NCBI GenBank assembly: GCA_023422975.1
Contig: JAFAGF010000026.1
Span: 1-9,212, forward strand
DNA: 9,212 nt
Direction: 5' to 3'
From: Pseudomonadota bacterium
Lineage (GTDB): Bacteria; Pseudomonadota; Gammaproteobacteria; Burkholderiales; Burkholderiaceae_C
Shown here: positions 1 through 6,678 of the stretch, piece by piece
Position numbering within the stretch: the stretch's first letter is position 1
How the letters are laid out: every line of letters starts with the position of its first letter
The notes under the pieces: model-generated
The model's input: only the letters and a program-made list of their open reading frames with translations
Database searches by the model: none
What the model was told of the DNA's origin: nothing
Made by a program: the position numbers and the translations under genes

Positions 1-422
1 TGGTGTGGGCCACCATTACCGCTTTGGCGGTGGGGCTGGGGCCGTTTGCAGGGGCTTTGGCTTTGGCCTTGCATACCGCGGGTGTGCTGGGGCGTTTGTA
101 TGCGGAAGCTTTGGAGAACGCTCCCGAGGCTCCTGCGCAGGCCTTGCGCAGAACGGGCGGCTCGCGCGCCATGGCCTTTTTGTACGGCACCTTGCCCGGT
201 GCTGCGCCGCAGTTGCTGGCCTATACGCTGTACCGCTGGGAGATGAATATCCGCATGGCTGCGATTTTGGGCTTTGTGGGGGCCGGGGGCTTGGGGCAGT
301 TGCTGTATTTCAAGCTTTCGCTGTTTCACTATGCCGAGGCCAGCACGGTCATCATGGCCATGCTGCTGCTGTCGATGGCGGTGGATCAAGCCAGTGCGTG
401 GCTGCGCCGGGCCATGCGTTAG
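1..422 (+). CDS. phnE: PhnE-type ABC transporter permease, 3' end
   Basis: This is the C-terminal ~139 residues of an inner-membrane permease of a binding-protein-dependent ABC importer; the 5' end lies outside the window, as the frame is open at the left edge. The segment has a transmembrane stretch, then the EAA-loop region that docks on the ATPase (EALENAPEAPAQALRRTGGS, about window residues 36-55), then a YTLYRWEMNIR stretch followed by ILGFVGAGGLGQ and a last hydrophobic helix. The R-E-x-NIR-x-A-x-x-LG-x-VGAGG pattern is the PhnE signature of phosphonate/phosphite importers, as I recall from the E. coli protein. In the family it pairs with PhnC (ATPase) and PhnD (binding protein); those would lie upstream, outside the window. 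The gene ends with TAG and is followed 21 bases later by a strong terminator, so it is probably the last gene of its operon. The exact substrate (phosphonate, phosphite or a related anion) cannot be told from this piece. Confidence 0.85.
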   Translation, partial: VWATITALAVGLGPFAGALALALHTAGVLGRLYAEALENAPEAPAQALRRTGGSRAMAFLYGTLPGAAPQLLAYTLYRWEMNIRMAAILGFVGAGGLGQLLYFKLSLFHYAEASTVIMAMLLLSMAVDQASAWLRRAMR

Positions 423-443
423 CAATCACACGTGCTGCATCGC

Positions 444-475
444 AAAAAAGGCGCTGTAAATCACAGCGCCTTTTT
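444..475. terminator. Bidirectional rho-independent terminator
   Basis: A perfect 8-bp stem (GGCGCTGT at 450-457 with ACAGCGCC at 463-470) encloses a 5-base loop. Six A precede the stem and five T follow it, so the hairpin has a U tract on either strand. It sits between the convergent phnE-like gene and the alpha/beta hydrolase gene and should end both transcripts. Confidence 0.93.
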
Positions 476-512
476 GATTGGCCAGGTGTGCGGCACACGC
501 TGGGTGTTCTTC

Positions 513-1481
513 TTAGGCGGCTGCGGCTTGTGGTGTGGTTTTCTCAGCGCAGGCAGTGGCTTGCGCCGCTTGTAGATGCGGCACGATCACTTGCAGCAAA
601 TACGGGGTGACCACCTCGTCAATTTGGTGGCGCATACCTTGTAGCGTATGAAATTGCGAGCCGCCGATCGAGCGCGCCGTTGCGGCGCCGCCGCTGGGGT
701 GCACGATGCGGTCTTTGTCGCCGTGAATGACCAGCGTGGGGGTGTCAATTTTGTAGAGTTGGGCCGAGCGATCACCGGAGGCCACGATGGCGGTCACCTG
801 GCGCTCATAACCGGGAATGGCCTGCTCGGGCGTGGTGCGCTGCCACGCCAAGGCAATGTAGTTACGCCAGGCATTTTCAATGCCGGGCACCTTGGGGTTG
901 CCGATGTGGCGCATAAATTGAACGTACTTGTTCTGCGCGGCGGGCAGTGTCCACGCGGGTTTGCTCCATAGCATGCGCAGCACGGTAGAGCCTGCGGGTT
1001 GCCCTACGCGCTTGTTGCCGGTCGTCGAGAAAATCGAGGTGAGCGAGCGCACTTGTCTGGGATAGAGCGCAGCGAGGGACTGGGCAATCATGCCGCCCAT
1101 AGACATGCCCACCACGTGCGCTTGCGTGATATGCAAATGCTCCAGCAACAGCGCTACGTCTTGGGCCATATCGCGCAGCAGATAGTGCCCAGTGGGGAGC
1201 AATCCACACAGCAAGCGCCAGCGGGGCGGTGGAACTTGATGGCTCAGGTGAGTGCTGCGACCTATGTCACGGTTGTCCAGGGTGATAACGCGCAGGCCTG
1301 CGGCTGTCAGGCCTTCGATGAAATCCAAGGGCCAAGACACCTGCTGCAGCCCCAAGCCCGCAATCAGTACCACTGCTGGGTGGTGGTCGTCGCCATAGCT
1401 GCGAAAGCACATGCGTATGCCATGGGGCAAATCGGCAAACTGGTCCAAGGCGGGGTCGGCAGATGGAAAACGATGTTGCAT
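513..1481 (-). CDS. Alpha/beta hydrolase, methylesterase-like
   Basis: A 322-residue cytoplasmic alpha/beta-hydrolase with a complete apparent catalytic triad. The oxyanion region is AGLGL (41-45). The strand-turn LDNRDIGRS (68-76) is typical of the fold. The nucleophile elbow is GMSMGG with Ser127, the acid is Asp257 in HGDKD, and the base is His285 in GMRHQ. The motifs GMSMGGMIAQ and SLTSIFSTTG resemble the RdmC/aclacinomycin-methylesterase-like group and carboxylesterases of proteobacteria, but the natural ester substrate is unknown. There is no signal peptide. The tail after residue ~305 is Ala/Thr-rich and probably disordered. The ATG at 1481 is the only usual start between an in-frame upstream stop and the conserved core; I see no good Shine-Dalgarno in front of it. 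The gene stands alone, converges on the terminator at 444-475, and is divergent from the marR unit. Family call firm, function open. Confidence 0.9.
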   Translation of the reverse strand: MQHRFPSADPALDQFADLPHGIRMCFRSYGDDHHPAVVLIAGLGLQQVSWPLDFIEGLTAAGLRVITLDNRDIGRSTHLSHQVPPPRWRLLCGLLPTGHYLLRDMAQDVALLLEHLHITQAHVVGMSMGGMIAQSLAALYPRQVRSLTSIFSTTGNKRVGQPAGSTVLRMLWSKPAWTLPAAQNKYVQFMRHIGNPKVPGIENAWRNYIALAWQRTTPEQAIPGYERQVTAIVASGDRSAQLYKIDTPTLVIHGDKDRIVHPSGGAATARSIGGSQFHTLQGMRHQIDEVVTPYLLQVIVPHLQAAQATACAEKTTPQAAAA

Positions 1482-1751
1482 AAAAAGAATGGCTACGGTG
1501 CAGCCAAAGTGGCGGTGCAGCTATGAAAGGTAGTTGCGGAGTATGAGGGCAGTCGTACCGTTTGTGCAGCACCTAGACCGAGAGGGTGTATGGATGGTGC
1601 GCCAACACACAGCAAGGCTGATAGCGGATGGCGGCAGTTTCCCACGCGGCATCACTCCTTGAAAGTCATAGGCTGCATGGTCGGGGTGAACCCTGAGAAG
1701 GCAAGTGCAGTGCTTGATACAGCAGGCAGCAGGGTATTTTGTTTGTCATTA
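1482..1751. other. Gene-free intergenic stretch
   Basis: I see no credible gene between the hydrolase start and the marR operator. Short open frames on both strands lack ribosome sites and recognisable protein. The stretch must carry the hydrolase promoter (minus strand) and possibly upstream promoter elements for marR: TTGTCA at 1743-1748 is a possible -35 just before the palindrome. I found no hairpin with a T run. Confidence 0.5.
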
Positions 1752-1776
1752 AAATAATTTGCAATGCAAATTATTT
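1752..1776. promoter_or_regulatory. 25-bp palindromic operator of the MarR gene
   Basis: A perfect inverted repeat with 12-base arms (AAATAATTTGCA at 1752-1763, TGCAAATTATTT at 1765-1776) around one central base. Its core TTGCAATGCAA resembles the TTGC-N-GCAA type of site bound by MarR/SlyA-family dimers. It lies 48 bases upstream of the likely marR start, in an AT-rich patch, where autorepression is expected. A possible -35 (TTGTCA, 1743-1748) abuts its left side, so a bound dimer would block the polymerase. Binding itself is inferred. Confidence 0.85.
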
Positions 1777-1823
1777 GATTTGCCACTTAATTTATGACAT
1801 ATAAAAAAACTCCAGAGGTTGCC

Positions 1824-2303
1824 ATGCTGCAGCTTCTCAGTGTGAAGGCCGCGCCGGATGCTTTGTTTTTTGGGCATGTGCTGATGCTGGTGAGTCGTGC
1901 ATGGCGCAGTGTGGTGGATGGGCGCTTGGCCGAGTTGGGGTTGACGGATACCACATGGGTACCTCTGTTTCATCTGCATGCCGCTGACCAGGCACTCAGC
2001 CTCAAGCAATTGGCGCAGCGGGTGGGTTTGGATAGCTCTACCTTGGTGCGTGTCGTGGACTTGCTGGAATCACGTGGTTTGGTGGTGCGGGAAACCGACG
2101 CCAGTGATCGGCGCAGCAAGTCATTGCGCTTGACGAAGCAAGGCTTGGCGGTGGTGGCCGATGTACGCGGCAAGCTGTTCCAGGTAGAAGCACAGGTACT
2201 GGAGGGAATGGATACACACACTGTCAGCACTTTGCGTGAAGGCATGCAGCAATTGCATGAGCGCTTGCTGTGCATTCAGTCACAAGACAAGGCTGGCGTA
2301 TGA
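1824..2303 (+). CDS. MarR/SlyA-family transcriptional regulator
   Basis: A 159-residue winged-helix repressor of usual MarR length. The N-terminal helix region (to about 45) and the C-terminal helix (about 120-150) would form the dimer interface. The helix-turn-helix is LSLKQLAQRVGLDSSTLVRVVD, followed by the LESRGLVVRETDASDRRSKSLRLT wing with the family's D-x-R-(S/A)-K hairpin. I chose the ATG at 1824 because AGAGG at 1814-1818 lies 5 bases before it. An in-frame ATG at 1794 would add 10 residues (MTYKKTPEVA) but has no ribosome site and would crowd the promoter. The gene overlaps the next one by 4 bases (ATGA), so repressor and efflux protein are translationally coupled. MarR proteins usually release DNA on binding small phenolic ligands; here the likely ligand is a substrate of the FUSC pump. 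The palindrome at 1752-1776 is the likely autoregulatory site. Confidence 0.92.
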   Translation: MLQLLSVKAAPDALFFGHVLMLVSRAWRSVVDGRLAELGLTDTTWVPLFHLHAADQALSLKQLAQRVGLDSSTLVRVVDLLESRGLVVRETDASDRRSKSLRLTKQGLAVVADVRGKLFQVEAQVLEGMDTHTVSTLREGMQQLHERLLCIQSQDKAGV

Positions 2304-4450
2304 GCGCACTAGAAGAAGCCACGCAAAGCTGGTGGATGCGCGCCGGGACAGCGCTGGGTTTTCATGTGCCTGTCGTGGCGTTTGCCTTGCGCACGGCCTT
2401 CGCTGCATTTGTGGCACTGTTGATTGCGTATGCGGTTGGATTGGAACACCCGCACTGGGCTGCAATGTCGGCCTGGGCATCCAGCCAGCCTATGCGTGAG
2501 CATTTGCTCTCGCGCAGTATTTATCGTTTTGGTGGCTCGGTGGTCGGAGTGGTTTTTGCCATTGCGCTAGTACTGGTGGCGCAAGACTCGCTGTGGGTGC
2601 TGGCGATTGGTTTGGCCATGTGGGGCGCGCTGTGTGCTTTTCTTGGCAATTTGCAGCGTGGCTATATGGTCTATGGCTGCATGCTGGCGGGCTATTCGGC
2701 GGCGATGGTGGTGCTGCTACACCATGGCCCTGCAGACAGTGTTTGGCCGTTTGCCTGGGACCGTATGTTCACGGTGATCACGGGGGTGGCTGCAGCTTTG
2801 TGCATCTCGTGGTGTTTTGCGCCGCGCCGCAAAGCGGCGGTGCTGATTGCCCAAAGCCGTGCTGCACTGGCGGGTGTACTGCAAGCGGCTGCGGCGGGGT
2901 TGCGTCAGCAGCCTATGCCAGAAGGTGGAGATTACGCACAGCTTCTGAGTCGTTTGGCAGCAGTAGAGGAGCTGCTGGAGCTGTATCCAGAAGGCTCTCG
3001 CACCGCACGCAACACTTCCAAGGCCATGCACTGGCAGCAGCACTATGCGCTAGAGCTGGTGTACCAACTGGGGCAAATCCGCAGCGTGCAAGGCGGTGCA
3101 GATATTGCCAAAGAGAGTGTGTGGACGTTCGCTGCGCTGGCGGAAGAGCAGCCGGTGGCGCTGCAATGGAGTTTGGCCAAGGCGCTGGATGAACTGGTGG
3201 CTGCGTTGCAAGCTGAACCACTGCAGCAAGCTGCGCAAACCATGGCTTTGTCACAGGCATTGCGCCATGCCATTGTTGCGTGTGAAGACGTGGTTGCTGG
3301 CATTCAGGCACAGGAAAAGCAGGTACAGCCCGGTATAAATGCGTTGTACCTGTTGCTGCAGGAAATGCGTCGTGGTTTGCATGCTGAAGCGTTGGATTTG
3401 CTGGGCAGCACAGACACCCACAAGAGCGATCGCCGTGCCGAACCCTTGCCGCTGCACCGAGACTGGGTCGGCGCTCGCGAAGCTGCCGTGCGCGCTGGAG
3501 GCACTTTGCTGGTGTTTGGCGTGGTGTGGGCGTGGACGCAAGCCAGCATTGTGGCTTTTGGCATGCTGGGTCTTTCGGTGATGCTGCTGGTGTTTTCTGC
3601 TTTTGAGAGTCCAGGCCGCACCATGGCTTTTGTGCTGCGCGGTCAGTTGATTGGCGCAGCCCTTGCGCTGCTCTGCCAGGCGCTGATTTGGCCGTTGGCA
3701 CAATCCGCATGGCAAATGGTGTGGATGGTTTTGCCATTTGCACTGATTGGTGGCTTGCTGTTTGCCCATAAACGAACAGCCGCAGGAGCGATGGACATCA
3801 ACATGGCCATGTTTATCTTGCTGGCACCAGTATTTCCCGATACGGCGAGTTTTGGCAAACACCTGAGCATGGCGCTGGCAGTGGTCTCTGGCCCTGCTTT
3901 GGCATGGGTGGTGTACCGCTGGGTGTATCCAACGAATGCACAACGCCGCATGCAAACCTTGGCACGCATGATGGTGCAAGAGGTGCCCGCGATGGCGCAG
4001 CGCCTGCTGCAAGAAGGGAAGCCTTCGTTGTGGACGGAAGGGGCGGGTGCTGGCTCCAGCCTGTGGCAGGCACAATTGCACCACCGGCTGCTGCGCTTGG
4101 TGCGCTGGGCAGATAAAACACGGTTGCCAGGGCGCGTCAAGTTGCCACGAATGGGGCTATCGCTGCGAGCCATGCAAACCGCGATGCTTCAGTTGCAGCA
4201 GTGGCGTAAAGCAACGATTCTTGCCACGCCTGCATTGCGCCGAACGGAGCGTTTGGCAGAAGTCGCGCTGTATCGCACCGTGGAATGGGGAAAGGCCGCA
4301 CCTAGCGCGGCCCTCAGTAGCAAAGCGCAGGCGGCATGGGAAAGGCTGGCACAGCAGCCCACTTTGCCAGCGGTACTTGCTGCACAGTTGCTACGCATCG
4401 CGCAGCGAGATATTCCAGAGTTGGATGCCGTGCGGCAAGCTTTGCGCTAA
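2300..4450 (+). CDS. FUSC/AaeB-like aromatic acid efflux inner-membrane protein
   Basis: A 716-residue inner-membrane protein of the fusaric-acid-resistance/AaeB type, which exports aromatic carboxylic acids. It shows the family's duplicated plan: a first bundle of hydrophobic helices at about 28-46, 80-94, 98-116, 123-141 and 156-174, a cytoplasmic helical segment of ~200 residues, a second bundle at about 395-541, and a cytoplasmic C-terminal ~175 residues. EHPHWAAMSAWASSQP (49-64) after helix 1 and FESPGRTMAF in the second bundle are typical of the family. I chose the ATG at 2300, overlapping the marR stop, because AAGG lies 7 bases upstream; an open frame reaches 2270 but has no such site. 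The usual partners of AaeB (membrane-fusion protein AaeA and the small membrane protein AaeX) are absent on either side. Its control by the upstream MarR protein is inferred from the overlap. The substrate is unknown. Confidence 0.9.
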   Translation: MSALEEATQSWWMRAGTALGFHVPVVAFALRTAFAAFVALLIAYAVGLEHPHWAAMSAWASSQPMREHLLSRSIYRFGGSVVGVVFAIALVLVAQDSLWVLAIGLAMWGALCAFLGNLQRGYMVYGCMLAGYSAAMVVLLHHGPADSVWPFAWDRMFTVITGVAAALCISWCFAPRRKAAVLIAQSRAALAGVLQAAAAGLRQQPMPEGGDYAQLLSRLAAVEELLELYPEGSRTARNTSKAMHWQQHYALELVYQLGQIRSVQGGADIAKESVWTFAALAEEQPVALQWSLAKALDELVAALQAEPLQQAAQTMALSQALRHAIVACEDVVAGIQAQEKQVQPGINALYLLLQEMRRGLHAEALDLLGSTDTHKSDRRAEPLPLHRDWVGAREAAVRAGGTLLVFGVVWAWTQASIVAFGMLGLSVMLLVFSAFESPGRTMAFVLRGQLIGAALALLCQALIWPLAQSAWQMVWMVLPFALIGGLLFAHKRTAAGAMDINMAMFILLAPVFPDTASFGKHLSMALAVVSGPALAWVVYRWVYPTNAQRRMQTLARMMVQEVPAMAQRLLQEGKPSLWTEGAGAGSSLWQAQLHHRLLRLVRWADKTRLPGRVKLPRMGLSLRAMQTAMLQLQQWRKATILATPALRRTERLAEVALYRTVEWGKAAPSAALSSKAQAAWERLAQQPTLPAVLAAQLLRIAQRDIPELDAVRQALR

Positions 4451-4475
4451 GCAGGGGATTCCGTTTCTCTTATAG

Positions 4476-4504
4476 AAAAACCGGCGTTTTAAGCCGGTTT
4501 TTTT
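4476..4504. terminator. Bidirectional rho-independent terminator
   Basis: A 10-bp stem (AAAAACCGGC at 4476-4485 with GCCGGTTTTT at 4493-4502) closes a 7-base loop and is followed by more T. The A run on the other side serves the minus strand. It lies between the ends of the convergent FUSC and metallophosphoesterase genes and should stop both. Confidence 0.92.
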
Positions 4505-4526
4505 CATGCGTTCACCAACAGAGATA

Positions 4527-5702
4527 CTAAGGTTGGGGTGCGCGCAAGACCAGCACATCGATGGAAGAGGGAACCCCCAAGCGCACGGCAAAACCGGGCC
4601 ACAGGCCAGCCCCAGCGCTGACAAACAAGCGCATGCTACCAACGTCATACAGTCCGCGTACAAAACCATCGTTGGCAGGTGCGACCAACCAGCGGTCCAT
4701 GCCCACAATATGGCCGCCATGCGTATGGCCAGCCACTTGCAGATCTATGCCGTGTGGGGCGTAGCTGCGTGCCATTTTGGGCTGATGGCCTAGCAGGATA
4801 TGGATGTCTGCACCGCCCGCGTTGTGAATTTGCGTGGCTACGGCCTGCACGTCGGGTGGGACACCTTCAGGCACGTTGGGGTCGGCATTCTGTTCCGACA
4901 GCCGACCGTATGCAGGATCGCCCACGCCAGAAATGGCCAGTTTGTGACCGCGCACCTCCAAGACATGGGCCTGGTTGGCCAAATAGTTCAGGTGTAAACG
5001 GTTGAAAACCTTGGCCCATGCGTCATAGCCGCTGTAGTACTCGTGGTTGCCTGGGGCAGACCACACGCCCAAGGGCGCTTGTAGTTGGGCCAGCGGCGCA
5101 ATATTGCCCCATTGGCTCGGTGCGTCACCGTCGATCAAGTCACCTGGCAAGGCCACCATGTCAGGCTTGGCGGCATTCAAACGGTCGACCAAGCCTTGGA
5201 CATAAGCAGCGTTATTGACAGGTGTGGCATGGATGTCAGCCAGCACGCCAATACGCAGACCATCCAGTGCCTGAGGCAGACGTTTCAGTGTGACTTCGCG
5301 CTCATGGACTGCGGGCAGTTGTGTGCCTTCGGTCAGGCCATAGCCGTTGAGCAGCAAGGCGATGGCCATGAACCCAGCTGTCCAGCGTGGACGCACTATG
5401 CAGCGCGCAATTGTCGTTTTTTGCAGCAGGCGAGCCAGCAACCACCAGCTATCCCGTACCAAGGCAAAGATCAGGCCCATGCCAATGGCGGCCAGCAGAC
5501 CACCACTGATCAATTGCAAATGAGAGACCAGCGCAAAGTCCATGCTTTCGTTGCGCATGGCGTAAATCAACAGCGCTGGGGCGGCGGTCAGCAAGGCAGT
5601 GGCCAAAGCGCAACCTGCATAGGCGCGGCGATGGTGGCGAAAGAGCGGTGCCCACAGCCAAAGAGCCGCTATGGGTGCAATCAAAACAGCGTAAAAAATC
5701 AC
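4527..5702 (-). CDS. Membrane-anchored calcineurin-like metallophosphoesterase
   Basis: A 391-residue protein with an N-terminal membrane part (hydrophobic segments at about 2-20, 29-48, 62-82 and 108-122) and a C-terminal metallophosphoesterase domain (about 148-390). All metal-site motifs are visible: D156-x-H158, GD188LIDGD, GN219H220E, GH306Q and GH326TH328GG. This is the YkuE/YaeI-like arrangement, a phosphodiesterase held at the membrane by its N-terminal helices. Members of the superfamily cleave phosphoesters of lipids, nucleotides or unknown substrates; the true substrate here is unknown. The start is a GTG at 5702, immediately followed by the first hydrophobic helix; I see no Shine-Dalgarno before it and no better start before the upstream in-frame stop at 5772-5774. 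It is divergent from tsdB and converges with the FUSC gene. The ~290-base region between 5702 and 5993 must hold its promoter. Confidence 0.91.
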   Translation of the reverse strand: MIFYAVLIAPIAALWLWAPLFRHHRRAYAGCALATALLTAAPALLIYAMRNESMDFALVSHLQLISGGLLAAIGMGLIFALVRDSWWLLARLLQKTTIARCIVRPRWTAGFMAIALLLNGYGLTEGTQLPAVHEREVTLKRLPQALDGLRIGVLADIHATPVNNAAYVQGLVDRLNAAKPDMVALPGDLIDGDAPSQWGNIAPLAQLQAPLGVWSAPGNHEYYSGYDAWAKVFNRLHLNYLANQAHVLEVRGHKLAISGVGDPAYGRLSEQNADPNVPEGVPPDVQAVATQIHNAGGADIHILLGHQPKMARSYAPHGIDLQVAGHTHGGHIVGMDRWLVAPANDGFVRGLYDVGSMRLFVSAGAGLWPGFAVRLGVPSSIDVLVLRAPQP

Positions 5703-5992
5703 GGGGATAGGGTGGGTGAGTGGCTGCCCAATGTCAGAGGTCAGCGGGAGCCAAGTGTTGCAAGCGGGTGCTTAATGGTGTGTGATGGGTCAATCAAATG
5801 CCAATCATTGATAGGCATTGGCGGTTGTTTGTGTTGCATCAATTCTTAATCTTCTCTTAATTTTGTTTTCTTAACCTTCTTGGAATCAATGTGTGTCATA
5901 TGCCTTCTGTTTGTAAGGCCACACGCTCGCACGGGCTGCCTTTTTGTGAAGCGGCAGACCACTCTAGCTTCTATTTTTTACCTTCAACTTCT
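5703..5992. promoter_or_regulatory. Divergent control region between metallophosphoesterase and tsdB
   Basis: No gene is seen in this 290-base stretch. It contains an AT-rich block (5840-5880) with CTTAA direct repeats (listed separately) and a weak inverted repeat (AATGCC 5797-5802 / GGCATT 5814-5819). An open frame from GTG 5891 or ATG 5900 joins the tsdB frame, but it precedes the signal peptide and lacks cytochrome features, so I treat it as leader. No consensus -35/-10 pair is convincing. Confidence 0.6.
5845..5875 (+). promoter_or_regulatory. PmrA/BasR-like direct-repeat box
   Basis: CTTAAT at 5845-5850 and CTTAAT at 5856-5861 are separated by exactly 5 bases, an 11-base period. This is the YTTAAK-N5-YTTAAK form recalled for PmrA/BasR-type OmpR-family response regulators. 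A third, less exact CTTAAC lies at 5870-5875. The block sits in the middle of the divergent region, 132 bases before tsdB and 143 before the metallophosphoesterase start. Binding is inferred only; such AT-rich repeats can also arise by chance. Confidence 0.55.
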
Positions 5993-6664
5993 ATGCCTGT
6001 ATCCAAGGCCTCTTCCCAAGGCTTGGCATGCCTTGCTTTGCTTGTTGCCAGCCATTTCCCAGCCTGGGCGGCTGATGTCAAGGCGGGTGCCAACATCGCT
6101 GCAAATGGTGGTGCACAAGGTGCGCCTGCCTGTGTTTCTTGTCACGGTAGCAAAGGTGAGGGTGGCCCTGGGTTTCCGCCTTTGGCGGGGCAGTCTGCGG
6201 GTTACCTGGAGCGCCAGTTGCATACCTTGGCTGCAGGCAAGCGTAAAGCCATCACGATGGCGCCGGTTGCCCGAGCACTGAGCGATCAGGAAAAGGCCGA
6301 TGTGGCGGCTTACTACGCCAGCTTGAAACTGCCCATCGAAAGCAAAGTAGGTGCCTTGCCCAAGGCGAAAGACAGCAACGGCGCTTGGTTGGTGGAGCGT
6401 GGACGCTGGGCGGATGGGATTCCTGCATGCGCTAAATGCCACGGGCCCGGTGGCACCGGCGTTGGTATGGACTTTCCGGCGATTGGCCATCTGGATGCGA
6501 AATACATGCAAACGCAAATGGCAGCATGGCGCAAGCAAGAGCGTGATGCCGGCCCGCTGGGGCTGATGGGCAGCATTGCCCAGAAGTTGACGGATCAGGA
6601 CGTACAGGACGTGGCGGATTACTACCAGCAAATGCACCAAGGTGCCAAGCCAGCCTCGAATTAA
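5993..6664 (+). CDS. tsdB: Dihaem cytochrome c4-type electron carrier TsdB
   Basis: A 223-residue periplasmic dihaem cytochrome c. A signal peptide (about 1-26, MPVSKASSQGLACLALLVAS...AWA) is followed by two repeated class-I cytochrome domains. Haem 1 binds CVSCH (C47, C50, H51), with Met89 in ITMAP as the likely second axial ligand. Haem 2 binds CAKCH (C146, C149, H150), with Met192 in GLMGS as its likely ligand. The tandem layout is that of cytochrome c4. Because the next gene encodes a TsdA-type thiosulfate dehydrogenase and the gap is only 14 bases, it is very likely the TsdB partner that accepts electrons from TsdA. I chose the ATG at 5993 because it gives a clean signal peptide; the frame is open back to GTG 5891, but that extension is unlike an export signal. 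No good Shine-Dalgarno precedes 5993, so the start is less certain than the function. Confidence 0.86.
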   Translation: MPVSKASSQGLACLALLVASHFPAWAADVKAGANIAANGGAQGAPACVSCHGSKGEGGPGFPPLAGQSAGYLERQLHTLAAGKRKAITMAPVARALSDQEKADVAAYYASLKLPIESKVGALPKAKDSNGAWLVERGRWADGIPACAKCHGPGGTGVGMDFPAIGHLDAKYMQTQMAAWRKQERDAGPLGLMGSIAQKLTDQDVQDVADYYQQMHQGAKPASN

Positions 6665-6678
6665 GGAAGTGACCGGAC

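Noticed and set aside
1794..1823. Earlier ATG for the MarR regulator
   Set aside because: No ribosome site before it, whereas AGAGG sits at proper distance from the ATG at 1824.
2913..4084. Overlapping minus-strand frames of 276 and 277 codons inside the FUSC gene
   Set aside because: Rich in Pro, His, Gln and Arg, typical of antisense shadows; the plus strand is a good FUSC protein.
5797..5819. Inverted repeat AATGCC / GGCATT with 11-base spacer
   Set aside because: Arms of only six bases and no T run; too weak to call a regulatory hairpin.
5085..5849. Plus-strand frame of 254 codons opposite the metallophosphoesterase
   Set aside because: Antisense to intact metallophosphoesterase motifs; no domain or start signal of its own.
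5984..6640. Minus-strand open frame of 218 codons opposite tsdB
   Set aside because: Antisense to a dihaem cytochrome with two CxxCH motifs; no domain or ribosome site seen.
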